A DNA stretch of 64,000 nt from Lactobacillus sp. CBA3605 (GTDB lineage: Bacteria; Bacillota; Bacilli; Lactobacillales; Lactobacillaceae), in the NCBI RefSeq assembly GCF_002970915.1, contig NZ_CP027190.1, forward strand, positions 806,001 through 870,000. The letters run 5' to 3'. A model generated the notes under the pieces. That model was not told where the DNA came from. It worked only from the letters and a program-made list of their open reading frames with translations, and did not search any database. Shown one piece after another: positions 57,550 through 64,000 of this stretch. Both the position numbers and the translations under genes were made by a program. The first letter of the stretch is position 1. The number at the start of each line of letters is the position of its first letter.

Positions 57550-58155
57550 TTAAGCACCCGTTGGCGCATTGCCTAGCGTCCAAGTAATCTTTGCTTGGTA
57601 GGTCCCGGTGCGATTACCACTGGGCACACTTAACTTAACTTGTGAGTTAATATGTTCCAATTGATAAGTTCCTAACCCCGCTCCTTTGGCAGCAGTCATG
57701 ATAGCTTGATCTTGATCACTTAAGACAATATTATTGGTCGTCACCGGCCGAACTGATGGATTATCATCCTCAGTTGGTGCAACTATCCCGCTCATTAAGG
57801 TTAACTGGGCACCAACTAACTGATTGGCACCATCTGACTGCCGATTACCAAGTCGTTTGAAATCTGAAATCTTAGCCGTGACTTGCCAACCACTCTCAAC
57901 CCCGGGATTGCGAACAATTAAGTGGTCGTTAACCGCTGTAGCCGTATAGTCACGCCGACTAGCCGATAATTCTAAATCTTTAAACTGGTATGTTGGCGCC
58001 TGATCCAACGCAATACTGTTATCCGTGGCCGATTGTTTTAAATCAACATCTGCCGTTGTTTCAGCACTTTCCGCTGTTGCCGGTATTGTACTTAATAAAC
58101 TACCTAAACTTAAAATTGTGCTCATCAACGCAAGCTGTTGTGTGACTTTTTTCAT
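57550..58155 (-). CDS. WxL domain cell-surface protein (small)
   Basis: 201 residues from ATG 58155 (MKKVTQQLALMSTILSLGSL), with AGGAG upstream. Signal peptide ending about ATA-ES, then a short acidic region and a WxL domain (first motif GWQVTAKISDF, with Val in place of Leu; second YQAKITWTLGNAP). This is the CscC-like small WxL type. It is probably co-transcribed with the large WxL gene 85 bases downstream. Confidence 0.87.
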   Translation of the reverse strand: MKKVTQQLALMSTILSLGSLLSTIPATAESAETTADVDLKQSATDNSIALDQAPTYQFKDLELSASRRDYTATAVNDHLIVRNPGVESGWQVTAKISDFKRLGNRQSDGANQLVGAQLTLMSGIVAPTEDDNPSVRPVTTNNIVLSDQDQAIMTAAKGAGLGTYQLEHINSQVKLSVPSGNRTGTYQAKITWTLGNAPTGA

Positions 58156-58398
58156 AATGTTACTCCTAACTGATGGATAGTTATTTACTGCGCGCAATTT
58201 ATCCAAGTAATATCCTAGCAAGTTTCGGGTCAGCTGTCAAACCTTTTTCTTATGATAATCATACATGATGACTTATGATTATTTTAACTAGGCCAATCAC
58301 TAATATCGGTATTATTGAATTTATGGTCAACTAAATTTGACGTTAGGTGTGACTGGTCAGTCGCTAAGCTTTTATTTTTTATGGCCTGGTTAAAAAGC
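58156..58398. other. Divergent intergenic region, mostly featureless
   Basis: Contains the promoters of the WxL pair and of the phosphatase gene. A short TTATGATAATCATA-like palindrome lies around 58250-58263. No coding frame of note. Confidence 0.4.
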
Positions 58399-58427
58399 TT
58401 GTTCTATCCTAGGCCACGCCGTACAAT
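58399..58427 (+). promoter_or_regulatory. Promoter of the histidine phosphatase gene
   Basis: TTGTTC (58399-58404), 17-base spacer, TACAAT (58422-58427). Confidence 0.7.
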
Positions 58428-58461
58428 TAAAGTATGTTAATTCATCTGAGGAGGCCTTTAA

Positions 58462-59136
58462 ATGGCAACAATTCATCTTTATCTGGTTCGACATGGTCAG
58501 ACCAGCTTAAATGCCGCTAACCGTTTACAGGGCATTTATGACTCAAAGTTAACTGCTAACGGCGTGCGATCGGCCCAACAACTCGCGCGGATGTTGGCCA
58601 GTGTCCCTTTTGATGCAGCTTATACCAGTGACTTAGGTCGAGCCCAACAGACCACTCGGATTATCACTGCCTTACATCCTGAACTAAAAAAACCGACGAT
58701 TGACGTCGGTTTACGAGAATTCAACTTTGGTGGCCTCGAAGGCACTAAAAACACTTGGGTGGTTCAACAGGTCCGCAAACAGTTAGGCATTGGGACCTTC
58801 TTAAAATTGATGCTAAGTAAAGAACGTTTTGCGACCCTTTTATGGGTTTTCAACTCCCTAGACCAAACGCGCACCGCTGAAACACTGGTTGGGGTTACTG
58901 ATCGGATTAACCGAACCTTGCGGCGAATTAGTCTGTTTGAATCCCAAACAGCTACCCAAGATCGTAATATTCTGATTGTCTCACACGGCTTAGTTTTAAG
59001 CGCTTTCCTCTATCAACTTAGTCCCCACAAATTGCCAACCCGGTTATTAAAAAACACCAGTGTCACTCGGGTTGACTATACCAATCGTCAATTTGACTTG
59101 ATCGATATTAACGTTACGCCGAGGACGCACTCTTAA
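58462..59136 (+). CDS. Histidine phosphatase family protein (phosphoglycerate mutase-like)
   Basis: 224 residues. Catalytic Arg10-His11-Gly12 (YLVRHGQTS), acidic LREFNFGGLEG and the second His in IVSHGLVLS are present. Likely a cofactor-dependent phosphatase of small molecules rather than the glycolytic mutase, given its length and divergence. ATG 58462 follows GAGGAGG. Its 3' end overlaps the convergent next gene by 23 bases. Confidence 0.88.
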   Translation: MATIHLYLVRHGQTSLNAANRLQGIYDSKLTANGVRSAQQLARMLASVPFDAAYTSDLGRAQQTTRIITALHPELKKPTIDVGLREFNFGGLEGTKNTWVVQQVRKQLGIGTFLKLMLSKERFATLLWVFNSLDQTRTAETLVGVTDRINRTLRRISLFESQTATQDRNILIVSHGLVLSAFLYQLSPHKLPTRLLKNTSVTRVDYTNRQFDLIDINVTPRTHS

Positions 59137-59605
59137 CTGTATCCAAAAGTTGAACCGTTGCCGAGCTAGTTCGAAATTGTAAGCGGGCTTGAATCCCAAA
59201 AAATGCTTTCAATTTTCGTTGTAGTTCTTGGCCGGTGGCATGGACCGTTTCACTGCTAGCCGTTGAATCACCGATAACAATTAAGACCTGACTACTCTTA
59301 GTTGTCAGATTAACTGCAACTGGCTGGTCATCTGCAACTTGTAATTGAACTGCTGAACCCGACGTTAACAATTGACCCGTTAATGCCGGTAACATTGCCA
59401 TATCCCATGCCTGCATTGCCACGTGATGCCGCTGACCAATCAACTGCAATAAATCTGCTAACGCATTTTGCGGTTGCGCTGGCTGAATTTGGCGAGTCGC
59501 CAATTGTTTTTCGATTGCCGGATTCAATTCTCGATTATCTAACCCCGTCATTGATAGGATTGCTAGGGGCACCGCCGTCGTGGCCGGTAAAATTTCTATT
59601 TTCAA
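59114..59605 (-). CDS. Hypothetical protein
   Basis: 163 residues from TTG 59605 (MKIEILPATTAVPLAILSMTG), 9 bases after AGGAA; GTG 59614 overlaps that SD. Not recognised. Composition is Ala/Gln/Thr-rich and soluble. Its last codons overlap the convergent phosphatase gene by 23 bases, with no terminator between them. Probably real, because the frame is long and has an SD, but unsupported by any family. Confidence 0.5.
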   Translation of the reverse strand: MKIEILPATTAVPLAILSMTGLDNRELNPAIEKQLATRQIQPAQPQNALADLLQLIGQRHHVAMQAWDMAMLPALTGQLLTSGSAVQLQVADDQPVAVNLTTKSSQVLIVIGDSTASSETVHATGQELQRKLKAFFGIQARLQFRTSSATVQLLDTVKSASSA

Positions 59606-59762
59606 CCAAATCACTTCCTAAAACCCATTTCCTCTTTAAGTGTGCCAAATTTGACGAAAAAGTCAATTATTCATCGCAGCTAATACCAAAATTTTAATAA
59701 TCAAAGTTAATCTTTGGGGGTTAATCCAGTTAGTTACTAAGGTTAACCAAGTTAAGTTGACC

Positions 59763-59795
59763 ATCAAAAAAAGAGTTCGAGATAATTATCTCAAA
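59763..59795 (-). terminator. Terminator of the HAD phosphatase gene
   Basis: Minus-strand GTTTGAGATAATTATCTCGAAC followed by a T run; stem arms 59771-59792. Confidence 0.8.
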
Positions 59796-59834
59796 CCCTA
59801 CATAAGCTACATAACTTGCCCGGTAATTCAGGGA

Positions 59835-60656
59835 TTATCGTGATTCTTTTTCAAAATACTGATCTAAAAAGAGCGCCAGACCATCATTATAATTTGTATC
59901 AGTTTCATAATTAGCCGCAGTCTTAACTTGTGGCAACGCATTCCCCATCGCAACTGAGAGGTCAGCCGCCGCCATCATCCCAACATCATTTAAGCCATCG
60001 CCAAAGACAAAAGTATGAGCCGCATCAACATTTTGTTCTTGTTGGATCTGTTTGACGGCGGTTCCTTTATCTGTATGCAATGGAATCATTTCAATATTAT
60101 TCGGATTAGATGACGATAAGCGTAATAATTTACTACTGGTTAACTTTTCACGGGCTGAATCTAAGCGTGACATATCCTCACGACTTAAAATAACGCCATT
60201 CGTAATTTGATCCTCAATCGCAGCTAACTGTGAGAAACTCTTAACTTCAGCATAGCCAATTGACGTTTCATCCGCATCAAAGTTAGCTGCATTCCGTGCC
60301 ACAAAGCGTGGAATCTGTTCCGTGTAATAAGCCATGGTGGGTGTAAATAACATCATTGGTAAATTATCACGCCGCGCAATTAAATACGCTAATTCAACTG
60401 CAGCCCCACCTAACTTAGTAATTTCACGTCCCTGGGCGCCATCAAAGACGGCCCCATTTGATGTGACTAAACGGACATCTGGATTCAACTTGTTGCGGAC
60501 AATCTTGGCTAATTCATACATCCGGCCGGTGGCAATATAAAACATGACATCCTGTTTTTGTAATCGTTCGATGGTGGCCTTGGTATGATCAGAGATATAC
60601 TGATGATCAGTTAACAAGGTGCCATCAATGTCCATAAAGACTAGATATTTTGGCAT
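59835..60656 (-). CDS. HAD-superfamily Cof-type phosphatase
   Basis: 273 residues. Motif I MDIDGTLLTD, IATGR motif II, and FGDGLNDVGMM motif IV. Type IIB cap as in sugar-phosphate and pyridoxal-phosphate phosphatases. ATG 60656 follows GGAGGGGTAGCGC. A cre-like sequence lies about 60 bases upstream. Confidence 0.9.
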   Translation of the reverse strand: MPKYLVFMDIDGTLLTDHQYISDHTKATIERLQKQDVMFYIATGRMYELAKIVRNKLNPDVRLVTSNGAVFDGAQGREITKLGGAAVELAYLIARRDNLPMMLFTPTMAYYTEQIPRFVARNAANFDADETSIGYAEVKSFSQLAAIEDQITNGVILSREDMSRLDSAREKLTSSKLLRLSSSNPNNIEMIPLHTDKGTAVKQIQQEQNVDAAHTFVFGDGLNDVGMMAAADLSVAMGNALPQVKTAANYETDTNYNDGLALFLDQYFEKESR

Positions 60657-60712
60657 GCGCTACCCCTCCTACATTTTAACACTTACAATTGTACGCTATT
60701 CTCATCAATAAT

Positions 60713-60726
60713 GGAAATCGCTTTCA
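60713..60726. promoter_or_regulatory. cre-like site
   Basis: GGAAATCGCTTTCA matches TGWNANCGNTNWCA except the first base. It lies between the divergent HAD phosphatase and DMT transporter genes. Confidence 0.5.
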
Positions 60727-60821
60727 AAAACGGGTCTGACTTTCAAAACAACGATTCTGCCACTACCCAGCAAACTAAGTTACAATAGATAGTAACGTTT
60801 ATTAACCGGGAGGACACACGC

Positions 60822-61766
60822 ATGCAAACCAATCATGAACTCAAAGGTCTCTTTTTAGCCAGTATCAGTGCCACCTTTTGGGGTGTTTCGGGCGCGATTG
60901 CCCAAACTTTATTTGACACGACCAATATTAACTCACTATGGTTAACCGGAATTCGGATGCTAGGGGCTGGCATCGGCCTGCTCCTCATTAGCTTGATAAC
61001 TAAAGTCGACTTGTGGTCAATTTGGCGACATCCACAAGATTTACTACAAATTACCGCCTACACACTATTAGGCCTAATGCCCGTTCAATTCACTTATTTT
61101 CTCGCAGTCGAGGCAAGTAACGCCGCTACTGCCACGATTTTGCAATTTATGGGACCCGTATTTATTGCAATCTGGCTCGTCTTAGCCCATCATCAATTAC
61201 CCACCCGGCCAGAAGGTCTCGCTATTGCCCTCGCTCTGATTGGGTCATTTTTACTGGTCACGCATGGCAATCCTGCGACATTGGTCATTTCAGTCGGCGC
61301 ACTTGGTTGGGGCTTACTTTCCGGTGTCACTTCGGCAACCAATACCTTATTGCCGACTCGCTTATTGACCAAATACAGTCCAATGACCGTTAATACCTGG
61401 TCGATGTTACTAGGTGGTATCTTATTCAATCTAGTTCAACCTGTATGGCAGATTCAAATCCCATTAACCCTTGCCAATATCAGCAAGTTGGGCTTTGTCA
61501 TTATTTTTGGGACGTTATTGGCCTTTCTCTTCTTTTTACAAAGCCTCAATTACATTCGGCCGACTGTCGTTAGTCTGTTGGACGCCTTCGAACCATTATC
61601 CGCCACAATTATTGCCGTCGTCTTGTTAGGGGTTAGCTTTCAATGGCTGGATATCTTGGGAAGTCTTTTAATTATCAGTACGGTCTTCGTCTTGGCACTT
61701 GGTCAACGCCACAATGACGCCGCAGCAGTAAACTTTCGCCAAGCTCGCCATGAGGATGACCTTTAA
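60822..61766 (+). CDS. EamA/DMT family transporter
   Basis: 314 residues, ten membrane segments arranged as two EamA repeats (repeat 1 from SISATFWGVSGAIAQTLF, repeat 2 from GALGWGLLSGVTSATNTLL). Probably exports or imports a small metabolite or amino acid; substrate unknown. ATG 60822 follows GGGAGGACACACGC. Confidence 0.9.
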   Translation: MQTNHELKGLFLASISATFWGVSGAIAQTLFDTTNINSLWLTGIRMLGAGIGLLLISLITKVDLWSIWRHPQDLLQITAYTLLGLMPVQFTYFLAVEASNAATATILQFMGPVFIAIWLVLAHHQLPTRPEGLAIALALIGSFLLVTHGNPATLVISVGALGWGLLSGVTSATNTLLPTRLLTKYSPMTVNTWSMLLGGILFNLVQPVWQIQIPLTLANISKLGFVIIFGTLLAFLFFLQSLNYIRPTVVSLLDAFEPLSATIIAVVLLGVSFQWLDILGSLLIISTVFVLALGQRHNDAAAVNFRQARHEDDL

Positions 61767-61821
61767 GCAGCCATTCATTGTGTGCAAACTCGGCTGATCT
61801 AAATTTTAATCAATCCGGTAA

Positions 61822-61867
61822 AAAGCGGGCACTTAATTTTCAAATTTGAAAATTAAGTGCCCGCTTT
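61822..61867. terminator. Bidirectional terminator with 22-base stem
   Basis: AAAGCGGGCACTTAATTTTC pairs perfectly with its complement between convergent genes. Confidence 0.9.
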
Positions 61868-61870
61868 AGG

Positions 61871-62821
61871 CTAATAGCCACGCGATAAATCAACTTGGTT
61901 ACGACACAATGTGCCTTGGTCGTTGAATTGGTCAAAATTAGCTTTGAAGATTGGAAAAACAACTGTCCTAAAATGCGCAATTTGTCCTGAAATATGGGGC
62001 GTAATCAAGACATCGGCGCGTTGCCATAATGGATGGGTCGCCGGTAATGGCTCTGGATCTGTCACGTCCAAGGCCGCCCAACTCAATTGATGCTGGTCTA
62101 GCGCAGTAATTAAATCCGCCGTAACCACTGATGGTCCTCGCCCAATGTTAATGAACATCGGGTGCTGGCCTAGTTGTTGGAACCACTGTGCATTAAAGAA
62201 GTGGGCCGTTGTCGGCGTTAATGGTAGGGCATTGACAATAAAGTTGGCGGTTGCTAAAGCCGCTGCCGTATCCGTCAATGCCACGGTCTGTGTGAAATGT
62301 GGTGCGGGATGTCCGGTTGTATTGACCCCAACAACTTGGAGTCCTAAGACTGCAGCTTTAACCGCTAAAGCCTGACCAATCTGACCGGTCCCATAAATCA
62401 ATAGCTGTTGTCCCGTTAACGTACGCGTCGTTGTTGGCAAGGTCCACTGGCGCATTCCAATCTGATTTTGCCAAGCAGCATGATACCCGCGGACAACGGT
62501 GAGCATCGCTGCTAGCGCTGACTCACTGATTGCATCCGCATGAATCCCACTAGTATTGGCAACCAGTACCCCCGCCGCTTTTAGCTGTGCGAGTGGTAAA
62601 TAGTCAACCCCCGCTGAAATCACCTGTAAGAATTTCAAATGGACCGGTGTTTGGGCCAATAGCTCTTTCAAAATCGGATGATTGCCATACATTACTTCTA
62701 CTTGCGCATATTCAGCTGGCTTTAATGTCGTGACTGTTTTGAATTGCCAAGCCGGATACATCTGTTGTAACTGTTCCAGTTGTGCTGCTTTGGTCGCTTG
62801 TACCATTAATGCAATTGGCAT
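61871..62821 (-). CDS. D-2-hydroxyacid dehydrogenase
   Basis: 316 residues from ATG 62821 (MPIALMVQATKAAQLEQL), 8 bases after GGGGGA. NAD-binding YGTGQIGQALA; catalytic Arg in FINIGRG, Glu in DPEPLPATHPLW and His in ITPHISG all present. It reduces a 2-oxoacid to the D-2-hydroxyacid or the reverse; substrate unknown. No linked genes. Confidence 0.9.
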   Translation of the reverse strand: MPIALMVQATKAAQLEQLQQMYPAWQFKTVTTLKPAEYAQVEVMYGNHPILKELLAQTPVHLKFLQVISAGVDYLPLAQLKAAGVLVANTSGIHADAISESALAAMLTVVRGYHAAWQNQIGMRQWTLPTTTRTLTGQQLLIYGTGQIGQALAVKAAVLGLQVVGVNTTGHPAPHFTQTVALTDTAAALATANFIVNALPLTPTTAHFFNAQWFQQLGQHPMFINIGRGPSVVTADLITALDQHQLSWAALDVTDPEPLPATHPLWQRADVLITPHISGQIAHFRTVVFPIFKANFDQFNDQGTLCRNQVDLSRGY

Positions 62822-62897
62822 CCTAAAATCCCCCATCTCTAAGTTTTAGAAAAGCACAACGTCAATAATGACGTTGCGCCGATTGAATTAGCTTTAA

Positions 62898-64000
62898 TTA
62901 ATAAGTGGTTGAGAAACTGTAACCATCTGTGGTGGTACTAGTTGTATCACTACTACTTGAATTATCACTGGATGCATTGCTGCTACTGCTGTCAGCACTG
63001 TAATAGCTGCTACTGTCTGCAGAACTTGTCGCCGTATCATTATCGTTCGTCGTGGTGCTATCCGTCGTCGTTGAATAAGCCGAATAACTCGAACTCGTAT
63101 CTGATGAGCTTGACTCTTCTGAACTAGATTCCTCACTAGATGAACTCGATAACGATGGTTCACTATAACTTGATGATGAACTGCTTTCGTTGGCAATCGA
63201 TGTTTGGCGTGAGCTTTCGGCTGCCGCAGCAGCGGCTTCTGACTTCGCTAACTTCTTGCGATCAGCCTTCAACCGTGCATAATCATTGCGTGCTAATTGG
63301 GATTTCGACTGGTAAGCTTTCAAGTGTTTCATAACTTTATCAACTCGACTCGTTGAAACCGAAGACTTCAACTTATCTTTCTTGGTATACAGGTCTTTAA
63401 AATCTCGATGGTAGCCTTGAACTGCCTTGACCGTTTTGCCTGTCACTGATAATTTTTCTTGATATTTAGTCGTAAAATCAGCTTTACTGGTCGCTAAATC
63501 AGTCGCCTTCAGTTGGTTGTTAGCTGTCGTAATTGTGGCTGTCGTAACACCGACTTTAATGAGCTTGTCTTCATTATACAACCCCTGATACGTCGTTCGT
63601 ACTTTTAACATCTTAACTGCCGTATCATGTTGCTGCTGCAGACTAGTTTTTTCACTTGAAGCCTTTAAATCATCAATCGCCGTTTGGAGTTGTGCTAACT
63701 TCGTGGTTGATGCGCTGGCTCGTAAATCACTTTTATCGGCCGTATAAATCTTTTTGACTTGAGCTTCAGCATTGCTTCTAGCTTGCGACTGCGTGGTCTT
63801 AGCATTGGTCCACATATACATAGACCCCACGGCGGCCACAATTAAAATAACAACCCCTAACAACATCAAGCGTCGATTACGTCGCCGCCGTTGTGGTTTT
63901 TGATGAGGCTTATTATTATTAGCCTTAGCCTTCTTCTTCAAATGCGGATTTTCGTCATTAGTTGCCGCCGCACTGACAGGCGTTTCACCATGTCGGGCCA
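62898..64000 (-). CDS. Membrane-anchored protein with Ser-rich C-terminal tail (5' end outside window)
   Basis: The frame is open to the right edge of the window, so the N-terminus is missing; at least 367 residues are visible. Order: a basic cytoplasmic part (KKKAKANNN, QRRRRNRR), one membrane segment (LMLLGVVILIVAAVGSMYMW), an extracellular helical, Lys/Ala/Thr-rich region likely to form coiled coils, then ~100 residues of almost pure Ser with Asp, Glu, Thr and Tyr. The tail has no LPxTG. The TTG at 63941 is not the true start. Probably a surface or cell-division-associated protein; the Ser-rich tail might be glycosylated (inference). Confidence 0.75.
   Translation of the reverse strand, partial: ARHGETPVSAAATNDENPHLKKKAKANNNKPHQKPQRRRRNRRLMLLGVVILIVAAVGSMYMWTNAKTTQSQARSNAEAQVKKIYTADKSDLRASASTTKLAQLQTAIDDLKASSEKTSLQQQHDTAVKMLKVRTTYQGLYNEDKLIKVGVTTATITTANNQLKATDLATSKADFTTKYQEKLSVTGKTVKAVQGYHRDFKDLYTKKDKLKSSVSTSRVDKVMKHLKAYQSKSQLARNDYARLKADRKKLAKSEAAAAAAESSRQTSIANESSSSSSYSEPSLSSSSSEESSSEESSSSDTSSSYSAYSTTTDSTTTNDNDTATSSADSSSYYSADSSSSNASSDNSSSSDTTSTTTDGYSFSTTY

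Noticed and set aside
62942..63334. Plus- and minus-strand frames in the Ser-rich tail
   Set aside because: The repetitive Ser codons open all frames; low-complexity products with no SD.

Overview
The window looks like a chromosomal segment of a low-to-medium GC Lactobacillaceae member, most likely Lactiplantibacillus (L. plantarum group) or a close relative. This is inferred from the content and order: pyrR-pyrB-pyrC-carA-carB with PyrR attenuators, a purine block with a PucR regulator and permeases, purECKSQLFMNHD, WxL surface proteins, cellobiose-type PTS genes with 6-phospho-beta-glucosidases, and many long intrinsic terminators. No tRNA, rRNA, CRISPR, insertion sequence or prophage was seen. 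Most genes have a clear Shine-Dalgarno (SD) sequence, and several use GTG or TTG starts.

Layout. 1-4552: pyrimidine operon on the minus strand, with a PyrR-type attenuator before pyrR and another before pyrB. 4779-10464: DUF1275 membrane protein, PucR regulator, a guanine-type purine riboswitch in front of a purine permease broken by a one-base frameshift, and an intact AzgA-type permease that seems to start at ATT. 10481-12003: MetE-like methyltransferase behind a T-box with a probable Met specifier. 12019-23371: the complete IMP pathway operon on the minus strand, eleven tightly packed or overlapping genes. 23630-25594: two NADPH-dependent FMN reductase-like genes, one carrying a PAS-like domain and three C-terminal ApbE-type flavinylation motifs, behind a promoter overlapped by a perfect cre site.

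25745-34473: phosphatase, carbonic anhydrase, DUF915 hydrolase, asparaginase, and a six-gene operon combining a BceAB-like transporter, a YtrA-type GntR regulator and a second ABC transporter. 34481-36589: DHA2 drug exporter divergent from a TetR gene whose mRNA is probably leaderless. 36662-46423: mixed housekeeping and small unknown genes (UspA, GtrA, MalY-type lyase, GH13 enzyme, threonine synthase, HAD phosphatase).

46453-47996: three-gene operon of a DUF2829 protein (the family that includes the anti-Thoeris protein Tad2), an SDR oxidoreductase and an ADP-ribose-type NUDIX hydrolase. 48161-50505: MupG-type hydrolase and an Eis-like acetyltransferase. 50529-55196: beta-glucoside PTS IIB and IIA, two 6-phospho-beta-glucosidases and a divergent GntR/UTRA regulator, with no IIC. 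55290-58155: glycosyltransferase and two WxL surface proteins. 58462-64000: phosphatases, a DMT transporter, a 2-hydroxyacid dehydrogenase and a Ser-rich membrane-anchored protein cut by the window end.

The most notable candidates are the multi-flavinylated FMN reductase operon under apparent catabolite control, and the DUF2829/SDR/NUDIX operon, which may handle ADP-ribose-like metabolites. All function calls come from recognising motifs and families by eye; no database search was run.
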